Source of the DNA: Paenibacillus sp. H1-7
GTDB lineage: Bacteria > Bacillota > Bacilli > Paenibacillales > NBRC-103111
DNA: 64,000 nucleotides
Direction: 5' to 3'
Assembly: GCF_022354825.1 (NCBI RefSeq)
Contig: NZ_CP031168.1
Span: forward strand, 1,675,501 to 1,739,500
The translations under genes were made by a program, and so were the position numbers. The notes beneath the pieces were generated by a model. The model saw only the letters and a list, made by a program, of their open reading frames with translations, was not told the DNA's origin and did no database searches. The first letter of the stretch is position 1; every line of letters starts with the position of its first letter. Of the stretch, positions 51,957-58,597 are shown piece by piece.

Positions 51957-52151
51957 TTATTCCTTAATCCTCATACTTCCATCTTCATCGATCAACATAA
52001 AGTATACCCTTCCATCATTCCGGTGGAACTTGCATACATAAGTTTCCGCGTTCCTGCCCTCTCGCCCAAAGTACTCTAATTTCCCGTGTTTCTCCAGTGC
52101 TGCTTTAGCTTCGTCGTATGATTTGTATTTATGTGGTAGTGGTTTGTACAT
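51957..52151 (-). CDS. Hypothetical protein (64 aa)
   Basis: MYKPLPHKYKSYDEAKAALE... a small alpha/beta protein, last gene of a three-gene minus-strand cluster at the right of the prophage. Not recognised. Confidence 0.68.
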   Translation of the reverse strand: MYKPLPHKYKSYDEAKAALEKHGKLEYFGREGRNAETYVCKFHRNDGRVYFMLIDEDGSMRIKE

Positions 52152-52181
52152 TCATTGATACCTACTATTTTGAGGTTTGTC

Positions 52182-52409
52182 TTACCGAGATTTTCTTGGG
52201 TCAAAGGGGTTGAAATTCTTTAATTCAGATAAATCATTTGTTGATGCCATTCGCACATGAGTAGCATGGAGTTTTGTTATGGCGTAGTCTCGAGCCTTAT
52301 CCTCTGCTTCTTCTTCCGTGTCCGCTTCTACATTAATTGAGTGTTTGATGTATTTAGCAGAAATACCAACCCGGTAATCAAACTCAATTTCAAATTGTCT
52401 CATCTTCAT
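52182..52409 (-). CDS. Hypothetical protein (75 aa)
   Basis: MKMRQFEIEFDYRVGISAKY..., with INVEADTEEEAEDKARDYAI, a pattern of small ferredoxin-like phage proteins. Overlaps the HTH gene by 4 bp, so the two are coupled. Not recognised. Confidence 0.7.
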   Translation of the reverse strand: MKMRQFEIEFDYRVGISAKYIKHSINVEADTEEEAEDKARDYAITKLHATHVRMASTNDLSELKNFNPFDPRKSR

Positions 52410-52642
52410 TCCTCCTCAAATATTTCTACGTATTCCCATCCTGTAGCCTTAATCATTCGCAATACATATCCGTGTGAAGGCGTACCTCGACCGTTAGACC
52501 AATCGCTTATAAGTTGAGAAGATACAGGATTATCAAGACCTTGCGATATTTGTTGTGCCAACCAAGCCTGTGTTTTATTGTCTCGCTTCAACAGAAACCC
52601 AATATTACATTTCACCTTGACTTTCATTTGGACAACTCCCAT
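52406..52642 (-). CDS. HTH (XRE) regulator of the right-end module
   Basis: A 78-residue protein with an XRE-like HTH: KTQAWLAQQISQGLDNPVSSQLISDWSNGRGTPS. It is divergent from the 52779 gene across 136 bp that hold a 6-bp-arm palindrome, so it probably represses that operon. ATG at 52642 with AGGAGGTGATG upstream; ATG at 52627 is an alternative. Confidence 0.8.
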   Translation of the reverse strand: MGVVQMKVKVKCNIGFLLKRDNKTQAWLAQQISQGLDNPVSSQLISDWSNGRGTPSHGYVLRMIKATGWEYVEIFEEE

Positions 52643-52705
52643 GTATTCTCATCACCTCCTAATTATGCTTGTACCTTAAGTGTAGCACAAGTATTGGAAA
52701 TATAG

Positions 52706-52721
52706 TACTGTAATAACAGTA
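52706..52721. promoter_or_regulatory. Operator-like palindrome between divergent right-end genes
   Basis: TACTGT-AATA-ACAGTA (52706-52721), perfect 6-bp arms. It lies between the XRE gene and the 52779 operon. Confidence 0.55.
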
Positions 52722-52778
52722 ATAAAAGACAAGTAATTGCCCATACTATATAACATCAAGACTAACGAGGTGATTGAC

Positions 52779-53003
52779 ATGGGCAAACAGAAACGCGAGT
52801 ACATGATGAGTCCGTTTCGTCCGCATCTAGACGACGATATCCGAGACAAATACTTCTCCATCCCCGAAGGTAAACGATCCGACGCTCTACGCGATGCATT
52901 CCGGCTATGGTGCGGCATCGACAAGAAGATTGTGTTTGAAGCCACAGAAAAGCCCATCACAAAACCAACACGCCCACTCATCTTTAAGGGGGCGAAGCGC
53001 TAA
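52779..53003 (+). CDS. Small basic protein of the motor operon (74 aa)
   Basis: MGKQKREYMMSPFRPHLDDD..., basic at both ends with a helical centre (EGKRSDALRDAFRLWC) that could be ribbon-helix-helix-like. ATG at 52779 follows GAGGTGATTGAC; an ATG at 52737 lies before that site. Stop and next start overlap (TAATG). Confidence 0.7.
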   Translation: MGKQKREYMMSPFRPHLDDDIRDKYFSIPEGKRSDALRDAFRLWCGIDKKIVFEATEKPITKPTRPLIFKGAKR

Positions 53004-53191
53004 TGGAAATGGCCTTTACGATCCTTGGCATGGGTGCGGTGGATGCGGTCGTAACGCAGGTTCTGAGGGAAGCAAAGCAGCAGAACAAGGTAATATTCGT
53101 CCGCGTCAGTATGTACCTTACCGTGGCGCTTATGAGCTTACGCGAGGTGGTGGAGCTGTTCCATCATTGCAAGGTGGTGTTCGGCATATGA
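53003..53191 (+). CDS. Small protein coupled to the FtsK-like gene (62 aa)
   Basis: MEMAFTILGMGAVDAVVTQV..., partly hydrophobic. AAGGGGGCGAAGC precedes the ATG, and its stop overlaps the next ATG (ATGA). Possibly a small membrane partner of the motor protein. Not recognised. Confidence 0.65.
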   Translation: MEMAFTILGMGAVDAVVTQVLREAKQQNKVIFVRVSMYLTVALMSLREVVELFHHCKVVFGI

Positions 53192-54288
53192 TCCTTTTCA
53201 CGCTGGGGGCTGCTATGGTCGTCGGTAGTGCGGTAGGCTGCATAGTAACGTATAAGAAGCCCGATACGGAGCGCGATAAGCTGCACACCTGTTTTGCCCG
53301 GGCGAAGCTGTATATCAAGAATAGAGCCGATGATCAGTGGGTTTACACGTATCCTTCGGTTAACAGTCATGAGCAGTTTAAAGAGCATGAGGAATATACA
53401 TTCACGCTGCCGATTGGTCTGGATCCGGAACGCATCTATAAGTACTATTGGGTATTCAAACAGGGATTCGGGGAGAACATCGACCTGATCGGGGACACAT
53501 CGAAATTCACGTTGAAGGTGTATAACAGCGGCATCCACCAGTTTGATTACAACCTGTTAGATATCCCGTTAGATGGGTACCGGTTGCCTATCGTCGTTGG
53601 CCGGTCACGAGAGGGCTGGGAAGTGTACGACATGGTGGATTACCCGCATTTACTGGTGGCTGGCGAAACGGGCAGCGGTAAGAGTACGCAGCTCCGATCT
53701 ATCATCTCTACTCTGATACTGAGTAAGCATCCGGATGAGTTGCAACTGTATCTTGCCGATATGAAGCGATCTGAGTTCCATCTATTCCGCGGTATCGAGC
53801 ATGTCCAGGAGGTAGTGACGGAGGTTAAGGACCTGAAGAGAGTACTATCCTTTATTGCCGAGGAAATGCAGCGTAGAGGCGATTTGTGCGATGAACACGA
53901 GGTAAGTCACATTGATGATCTACCAGACCAGTTGCCGTACATTATTCTTGCTATTGATGAGGTAGCTTTATTAAAGAAGGAAAAAGCGTGCATGGCGATG
54001 GTCGAGGATATATCCAGCATAGGCAGGGCATTAGGCGTGTTCCTGATCGTATCTATGCAGCGACCGGACCATCAAGTGTTAGATGGGAAGCTAAAACAAA
54101 ACCTTACCGCTCGCATGGCGTTTAAACACGCCGATGGTATTAATAGTAGGATTACGATCGGATGCGAAGGAGCGGAGGATATCAAGGCAAGCGAACGCGG
54201 TTTAATGCTGTTTAAGCTGGATGGTATCAAGAGGGTGCAGGGGCCGTACTTGGACTTGGAAGAGGCAAAGAAACTTTTGGGCAAATAA
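53188..54288 (+). CDS. FtsK/SpoIIIE/TcpA-like DNA motor ATPase
   Basis: A 366-residue motor. One N-terminal hydrophobic segment (MILFTLGAAMVVGSAVGCIV) is followed by a domain of about 110 residues, then the FtsK_SpoIIIE core: Walker A GETGSGKS (159-166), DMKRSEFHLF, and Walker B YIILAIDEVALL (251-262). The four N-terminal membrane helices and the gamma DNA-reading domain of chromosomal FtsK are absent, so it resembles conjugation coupling proteins (TcpA/ConQ) or phage/plasmid FtsK-like proteins more than cell-division FtsK. AAGGTGGTG precedes the ATG. No relaxase gene is nearby. Confidence 0.87.
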   Translation: MILFTLGAAMVVGSAVGCIVTYKKPDTERDKLHTCFARAKLYIKNRADDQWVYTYPSVNSHEQFKEHEEYTFTLPIGLDPERIYKYYWVFKQGFGENIDLIGDTSKFTLKVYNSGIHQFDYNLLDIPLDGYRLPIVVGRSREGWEVYDMVDYPHLLVAGETGSGKSTQLRSIISTLILSKHPDELQLYLADMKRSEFHLFRGIEHVQEVVTEVKDLKRVLSFIAEEMQRRGDLCDEHEVSHIDDLPDQLPYIILAIDEVALLKKEKACMAMVEDISSIGRALGVFLIVSMQRPDHQVLDGKLKQNLTARMAFKHADGINSRITIGCEGAEDIKASERGLMLFKLDGIKRVQGPYLDLEEAKKLLGK

Positions 54289-54326
54289 AAAAGCCGCATA
54301 ACGGATGCTTTCCGATTAAGCGACTC

Positions 54327-54454
54327 GGTGTGAGTGGGCGTTTTAGATTCTCATCAAACTACTCCGCCCTCGTGGCGTAGGCTATGCAACTATGGCAATC
54401 GCCCCGTCGTGGGGTACGTGTTCGGACTTTAACCGAATTCACCGCAGTCACACC
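54327..54454 (+). other. Structured non-coding segment (candidate RNA or DNA site)
   Basis: The 200 bp between the motor gene and the 92-codon gene hold no supported gene. A long-range stem GGTGTGAGTG (54327-54336)/CAGTCACACC (54445-54454), one mismatch, encloses three hairpins: CGCC-ctcgt-GGCG (54365-54377), CCCC-gtcgt-GGGG (54402-54414) and TTCGG-actttaa-CCGAA (54421-54437). GGGCG (54336-54340) can alternatively pair with CGCCC (54365-54369). Not matched to a known RNA class. Confidence 0.55.
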
Positions 54455-54488
54455 TATATTATAACAGAACTGGAGGAACCTGTACATC

Positions 54489-54767
54489 ATGAATTGGGTG
54501 TTAGACATACTAATCACTCACAAACGTCTACGTGGTCTAACCGAATCCCAACTATGGGAGTTGATCGAGAAGAGCGATGATATTGAATCACTTCGGACGA
54601 TTAAAGAGCACCTAGAGCGCAGCAGTTTCAAATATGCTCACATTCAGAATGTGGCGCCGCAGATGATTGAACGATGTGTTGAGAAGGCCAAGGGATTGTT
54701 ATGGATGCAGCAGCTGGATGAGGTGAAGGAGTTGTTTATGGAGAATGTTGGGGATCCGTTCAAGTAA
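54489..54767 (+). CDS. Hypothetical protein next to attR (92 aa)
   Basis: MNWVLDILITHKRLRGLTES..., a helical, mildly charged protein. TGGAGG lies about 11 nt before the ATG, and TTCACC (54438)-16-TATAAC (54460-54465) could be its promoter. It is the last prophage gene, 66 bp from the attR core. By position it is a candidate recombination directionality factor; no sequence signature supports or excludes this. Confidence 0.68.
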   Translation: MNWVLDILITHKRLRGLTESQLWELIEKSDDIESLRTIKEHLERSSFKYAHIQNVAPQMIERCVEKAKGLLWMQQLDEVKELFMENVGDPFK

Positions 54768-54807
54768 CTATATGTTGTCCACAGGTTGGGGATATTATTT
54801 ATAATAC

Positions 54808-54838
54808 ATAAGGTAGATATCATTTAATGGTTAATAAG
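54808..54838. other. attR: right prophage-host junction with attP arm
   Basis: The core ATAAG is 54834-54838. The arm ATAAGGTAGATATCA (54808-54822) is the exact reverse complement of TGATATCTACCTTAT at 15331-15345 near attL. ATGGTT (54827-54832) likewise mirrors AACCAT (15321-15326). All symmetry centres coincide when the ends are joined. Confidence 0.87.
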
Positions 54839-55177
54839 CTTACGAAGGATGCAACGAGGGAGCAGATTAAAGCGGCGGGACTCGACCCGCATTATGTAAG
54901 CCATGACCGGGCTTTATTTTACGAGAATGCTTCGGGCGTTCCATGGACGGCGGCCTATATTCAAGCGAAAGGCGATCCTATAGCGGATTTGTACGAGGAT
55001 ATTGCCGCAGAGGAAAAGGCGAGAGCCACCTACCAGTGGCTGATCGATATGACGGACGACGTGGACCTGCAGGACGGATTGAAGTTTTTGCGCGAGAGGG
55101 AAATCGTACATTCGCTGCGGTTCCGCGAAGCGGTCGAAATTTTGAAAACGGAGCAAGGCGCCAAAAAAGTATTTTAA
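54839..55177 (+). CDS. cotJC: CotJC, 3' part (continuation after the prophage)
   Basis: Codons 78-189 of cotJC, from LTKDATREQI to GAKKVF. It carries the second half of the manganese-catalase site: EDIAAEEKARATYQWL (Glu135/136) and EREIVHSLRF (His168 in restored numbering). Joined to 15088-15318 it gives an uninterrupted 189-codon frame, the expected CotJC length. While the prophage is present, an in-frame ATG at 54827 (MVNKLTKD) could allow a 116-residue fragment, but its ribosome site is poor and the fragment would lack half the metal ligands. Confidence 0.93.
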   Translation, partial: LTKDATREQIKAAGLDPHYVSHDRALFYENASGVPWTAAYIQAKGDPIADLYEDIAAEEKARATYQWLIDMTDDVDLQDGLKFLREREIVHSLRFREAVEILKTEQGAKKVF

Positions 55178-55194
55178 TAACCGAGACGGAGCCT

Positions 55195-55274
55195 GGTTAT
55201 TGCCGAACAAGCTGTGTAACGATTGCTTTGACGCAGGCTTGTCGGCAAGCCAGGGTTCAATCCCCTTGATAACC
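55195..55274 (+). ncRNA. tRNA-like folded element downstream of cotJC
   Basis: GGTTATT (55195-55201) pairs over 7 positions with GATAACC (55268-55274) like an acceptor stem. Just before the 3' strand is a T-arm-like hairpin (55251-55267) with loop TTCAATC and 4 of 5 stem pairs. Between them is one long helix (55202-55246, about 15 pairs with one bulge), in place of D and anticodon arms. There is no encoded CCA. It resembles the tRNA-like part of tmRNA or a degenerate tRNA; a functional tRNA is unlikely. Confidence 0.4.
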
Positions 55275-55420
55275 TACTCAACCAGCATGCACTGCCTCAC
55301 TCCTTCCTCCCAAGCAGCACATTAGCAAAGCCCTCCTTTAGAAAGTCTTCATTGGTATGCTCTATCGGATCATCCAGCCCTTATCGGCAACTCCACATAC
55401 GGCAAACGGCAAAAGAAAGA

Positions 55421-55440
55421 GCAGCCCGCAGGCTGCCCAT
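55421..55440 (-). terminator. Terminator for the minus-strand zinc-ribbon gene
   Basis: GCAGCC (55421-55426) and GGCTGC (55431-55436) form a short GC-rich hairpin; on the minus strand it is followed by TCTTTCTTTT. The 146 bp between the tRNA-like element and this hairpin show nothing I can support. Confidence 0.65.
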
Positions 55441-55449
55441 GGAAGGGGA

Positions 55450-55661
55450 TTACCTAGAAAAATAGACGATAATGCCGATTACAATCACCACAAGAATAAG
55501 GATGAACCAAAAGCTTCTTGCTTGCGACCCGGACGATGACGGCTTGCTCTTGTCGGCTGCCGCAGGGTCCTCGACGGAAGTCAGGAACGTTCCGCAGTGT
55601 ATTTACAAACAATCTCTCCTTCACTCATCTTTTCATTACACTTTGAACAAAATTTCACCAT
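55450..55661 (-). pseudogene. Frameshifted zinc-ribbon membrane protein gene
   Basis: Read from ATG at 55661 the frame gives MVKFCSKCNEKMSEGEIVCKY, then fails at TAERS-stop. Removing one GT (minus strand AC) from the GTGT at 55597-55600 restores CKYCGTFLTSVEDPA, a linker, and the membrane helix SFWFILILVVIVIGIIVYFS ending at 55450. So a two-base duplication breaks the second CxxC of the zinc ribbon and loses the helix. Either a true pseudogene or a sequencing error. Confidence 0.75.
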
Positions 55662-55896
55662 ATGCATCACTCGCAATCTGATGGGATTTTGTTGAAAGAA
55701 AAGCGTTCGTCGTTCCTTACATATGTATGGTTCGCAGACCATTTCATCCATATCGAAAAGTGAACAAATCAGCTTGTTCGGATTTCGCAATCAGATCGGA
55801 CACCCCTTCTGGATTTATTAAGAAAGTATGTTTGACTTTGGGGGGAAATCGTGTTTGTATAAAAAGGAAATGACCACAATCAGGAGGGGACAAGCT

Positions 55897-56565
55897 TTGC
55901 AACCAACATTACAAAAGCCGGAAGCCATGCTGTTCGATCTGGACGGCACGCTGTTCCAGACGGAAACATTGCTGCTGCCGGCATACCACGCGACCTTCGA
56001 CCAGCTTCGGTCCGAAGGATTGTATACAGGGGCTACGCCGCCCGAGAGCGAAATATTAGGCAGCCTGGGGATGCTGCTTGAGCATATTTGGCAGCGGGTT
56101 ATGCCGGGTGTCGATGTGCAGGTGCACCGCCGCGCCGACGAGCTGCTGCTGGACTATCAGATCCGGGGTCTGGAGCAAGGGGAAGGGAAAATGTACGACG
56201 GTGTCGCCGAAACGTTAGCGGCGCTTCGCGAGCAAGGAATCCGTTTGTTCGTCGCGAGCAACGGGCTGGAGGATTACGTCAAGCGAGTTATCGAGCATAA
56301 ACAGCTTGCTCCTTTATTTGAGGGATTGTATAGTGCGGGAGAATTCCGGACCCGCTCTAAGGTAGATTTGGTCCGCATGCTGCTGGAGACATACGGCGTG
56401 AAGTCGGCATGGATGGTCGGAGACCGTTCCTCGGATGTCGAGGCCGGCAAGATGAACGGATTGCCCGTCATCGGCTGCGATTATGCGGGATTCCGCAAAG
56501 AGGGCGAACTGGAGCATGCGGATGTTCGGATCGGCCGGTTTAGCGATATTTTGACTTTGTATTAA
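55897..56565 (+). CDS. HAD-superfamily phosphatase (PGP/GmhB-like)
   Basis: A 222-residue HAD hydrolase with all four motifs: FDLDGTLFQTE (nucleophile Asp), LFVASNGLED (motif II Ser/Asn), a Lys in RSKVDLV, and VGDRSSDVEAGK (motif IV). A helical cap lies at about 25-95. The substrate is probably a small phosphorylated metabolite such as phosphoglycolate. The start is TTG at 55897, 7 nt after AGGAGGGG; ATG at 55828 would place the ribosome site inside the gene. Single gene with a terminator after it. Confidence 0.88.
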   Translation: MQPTLQKPEAMLFDLDGTLFQTETLLLPAYHATFDQLRSEGLYTGATPPESEILGSLGMLLEHIWQRVMPGVDVQVHRRADELLLDYQIRGLEQGEGKMYDGVAETLAALREQGIRLFVASNGLEDYVKRVIEHKQLAPLFEGLYSAGEFRTRSKVDLVRMLLETYGVKSAWMVGDRSSDVEAGKMNGLPVIGCDYAGFRKEGELEHADVRIGRFSDILTLY

Positions 56566-56611
56566 TCATAAACAAGGGGAATGCACAGCTTTCGGGAGCT
56601 TCCCGACATGC

Positions 56612-56641
56612 AAAAGAGCCTGGGTTTACAGGCTCTTTTTC
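56612..56641 (+). terminator. Rho-independent terminator after the HAD gene
   Basis: AAAAGAGCCTG (56612-56622) pairs perfectly with CAGGCTCTTTT (56629-56639). Confidence 0.93.
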
Positions 56642-56848
56642 GTTTGCTTTTTTTGCCGGTTATTGCTTGAAATCACGCTGTTTTAAGAAAAATCGGCATT
56701 ATAGCATACCTAGTTTGATATTACAACTTAAGAATTATTCATTTGGGAAAAATCTCTACGATCCAGCCGGGGCGAAAGCCGCATGACTGCTGGTTTTCTT
56801 GGGTGTCGAAGTGTGTCGAATTAAGTCGTAATTCCAATTTTTAGAGGG

Positions 56849-56878
56849 TTCTGTTAGCCCGAAGTTTGTATTTATAAT
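56849..56878 (+). promoter_or_regulatory. Probable promoter of the NlpC/P60 gene at 56910
   Basis: TTCTGT (56849-56854), 18-nt spacer, TATAAT (56873-56878). Upstream, 56642-56848 holds a small hairpin (CCAGC...GCTGG around a GGC-GAAA-GCC loop near 56764-56790) outside the predicted transcript, and no supported gene. Confidence 0.55.
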
Positions 56879-56909
56879 ACACGTGACACTAATAAGAGGA
56901 GTGAGTTAC

Positions 56910-57428
56910 ATGAAAAAAGGAATGAAAACAAAACTTCTGGTATTGGTATTGGCTATGAGCATGCCTATTACAGGATTCGTACAAAGCGCCGATGCAGCTA
57001 CTTCCGCTGATGCGAAAAGAGATAAAATCGTAAAAACTGCGTTGTCTCTTGAAAATAAAGTTCAATACGTGAACTGGAGAGACCGTCAAGAAGCGCATGC
57101 ACCATATAAAACGGACTGCTCCGGATTTACCGCTTTGGTGTACAAGCTGGCCAATGTCGGCGTAACCCTCGTCAACCGGGACGACGACGCTCAAGCGAAG
57201 GTAGGTCAAAAGATCGCATGGGGCAACTTTAAAAAAGGCGACCTGATTTTCTTCGGTAAAATGGGAAGCTCCAAAACAATAAGCGATGTCGGCCATGTAG
57301 GGATTTATATCGGAGACGGCAAAATGATTCATAATCTGAATTCTTCCCGTGACGTTACCATCACGAACATTTATACAAACAGCTACTACAAATCCAGATT
57401 TACTGTCGCTAGACGCGTCATTAAATAG
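56910..57428 (+). CDS. Secreted NlpC/P60 hydrolase (172 aa)
   Basis: A compact secreted peptidoglycan endopeptidase. Signal peptide MKKGMKTKLLVLVLAMSMPI... with cleavage near SADA-A (about residue 29), then an NlpC/P60 domain only: Cys70 in KTDCSGF, His129 in DVGHVGIY, His141 in KMIHN. No separate wall-binding domain. ATG at 56910 follows GAGGAGTGAGTTAC; an ATG-less GTG/ATG at 56883 lies before that site. Confidence 0.9.
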   Translation: MKKGMKTKLLVLVLAMSMPITGFVQSADAATSADAKRDKIVKTALSLENKVQYVNWRDRQEAHAPYKTDCSGFTALVYKLANVGVTLVNRDDDAQAKVGQKIAWGNFKKGDLIFFGKMGSSKTISDVGHVGIYIGDGKMIHNLNSSRDVTITNIYTNSYYKSRFTVARRVIK

Positions 57429-57466
57429 TATCCGGGTGCTGTAGCTAATATAGAGCAGCCTTCGAT

Positions 57467-57520
57467 CCTTCCAACAGTCTGCGATTCCTCACGGAATTGC
57501 GATTATTGGAAGGTTTCTTC
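57467..57520. terminator. Bidirectional terminator
   Basis: CCTTCCAA (57467-57474) pairs with TTGGAAGG (57506-57513), with an inner ATTCC/GGAAT stem, followed by TTTCTTC. It separates convergent genes. Confidence 0.85.
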
Positions 57521-57523
57521 ATT

Positions 57524-58597
57524 TTAAATCATTTTAAACTCCGGAGGATCGGAATACTTCGTAATATGGCGTTTCACATGCTGATACATCGCCTTCATTC
57601 TCTCCGTTTCGCCGCTGCTGGATCCTATCTTCTTCTCCACCGCTTTGCCGAGAGGGACAACACGGAAGCCGTTCTTGACCGATTTGACCCACGTCGGAAT
57701 GAAGTCTGTATTCATGATCTCGATTCGTCCGTCGTCATGCTTGCGGACTTTGATTCTTGTGATAAGACCCGTTAGCGTATGGTCGTTCCGGTACAGTCTG
57801 GTGGAGATGAAGTTCCCTAAGGAATAAATAGCGAATCTTCTTCTGGTAACTCCCGTATGATCCTTCACTTCTTGCATAATGGCCGGCTGAATGACATGCG
57901 AGTGCGCGCCGAGAACGATATCCGCCCCGTATTTAAACAGGATGCGCACCCAGTTTCTTTGCTCGTCTATCGGCAATTTGCGGTATTCTCTTCCGAAATG
58001 CATACATACGATAATAAGATCGACGTTTCTTGCCTTCAGCCGCTTCAGATCCGCAATCATTTTATTCGTGTCGATCAGGTTGACGGCCCACGAATGATCC
58101 GATGGAACGGGCATGCGGTTGGTCCCTTTGGTATACGCCAAGAAACCGATTTTGATTCCCTTCACATTCTTGATCAGCAATTCTCTCGATTCGTTATATG
58201 AGCGATAAGTGCCTGTATGGGCGATTCCCTTCGCATCAAGCACTTTTAATGTCCGTTTCAGCCCGCTGATCCCGCAATCCACACAATGGTTGTTGGCAGT
58301 GCTGAGTACGTCAAAGCCGAGGTTTTTCAAAGTACCTGCGAATTGATCGGGGCAATTGAACAAAGGCCATTTCGTCTTGGGATTTCTGCGGGGCACAAGA
58401 TAGTCTCCTATACCGGGTCCGGAAAAGGTAGTTTCCAGATTGCCGATAGTCAGATCGGCTTCCCGCAAATAAGGGGCCACGGGCTCAAATATTTCATCAA
58501 AGGAAAAGTTTTTGTCGCCGGAAACTTTAGCTGATCGAATAATTCTCGTTTTGATCAAAAAGTCCCCTACCGCGGCGATCGTAATTTCCGTACTCAT
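57524..58597 (-). CDS. CapA-family (PgsA-like) metallophosphatase-fold protein
   Basis: A 357-residue CapA-family protein. Motifs: AAVGDFLIKTR, ADLTIGNLETTFSG, STANNHCVDCG, VCMHFGREY, GAHSHVIQP and IYSLGNFI. The family is linked to poly-gamma-glutamate capsule synthesis in Bacillus, but many members have other or unknown roles. No N-terminal anchor is visible, unlike PgsA/CapA. GGAGATGAGTC precedes the ATG at 58597. It stands next to the YheC/YheD-type genes, so a spore or envelope role is possible. Confidence 0.87.
   Translation of the reverse strand: MSTEITIAAVGDFLIKTRIIRSAKVSGDKNFSFDEIFEPVAPYLREADLTIGNLETTFSGPGIGDYLVPRRNPKTKWPLFNCPDQFAGTLKNLGFDVLSTANNHCVDCGISGLKRTLKVLDAKGIAHTGTYRSYNESRELLIKNVKGIKIGFLAYTKGTNRMPVPSDHSWAVNLIDTNKMIADLKRLKARNVDLIIVCMHFGREYRKLPIDEQRNWVRILFKYGADIVLGAHSHVIQPAIMQEVKDHTGVTRRRFAIYSLGNFISTRLYRNDHTLTGLITRIKVRKHDDGRIEIMNTDFIPTWVKSVKNGFRVVPLGKAVEKKIGSSSGETERMKAMYQHVKRHITKYSDPPEFKMI

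Larger units (their letters stand above)
15319..54838. mobile_element. 39,520-bp prophage with podovirus-like gene set inserted in cotJC (sporulation-intervening-element architecture)
   Basis: The element is bounded by ATAAG direct repeats and carries its own large serine recombinase at the left end. It contains complete modules: lysogeny control, early/replication (ERF, replisome organizer, DnaB, RecU), packaging (terminase small/large), portal, scaffold, capsid, connectors, tailspike, internal protein, lysis, and a right-end regulatory/motor module. Lack of a tape-measure gene and a size near 40 kb fit a short-tailed phage. Codon and base composition look more AT-rich than the flanks. No gene looks obviously dead except a possible amber codon at the portal end. 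The ends, when joined, form a symmetric attP. Confidence 0.95.

Noticed and set aside
54775..54783. TTGTCCACA as a DnaA box
   Set aside because: One mismatch to the consensus and only a single copy; not enough for an origin.
54807..54815. CATAAGGTA as a sigma-K -10 element
   Set aside because: It matches CATANNNTA, but no AC-type -35 lies at the right distance, and the bases belong to the attP arm.
56740..56820. A c-di-AMP or c-di-GMP riboswitch before the NlpC/P60 gene
   Set aside because: A hairpin with a GAAA loop is present, but the conserved riboswitch cores are not, and the likely promoter lies downstream of it.
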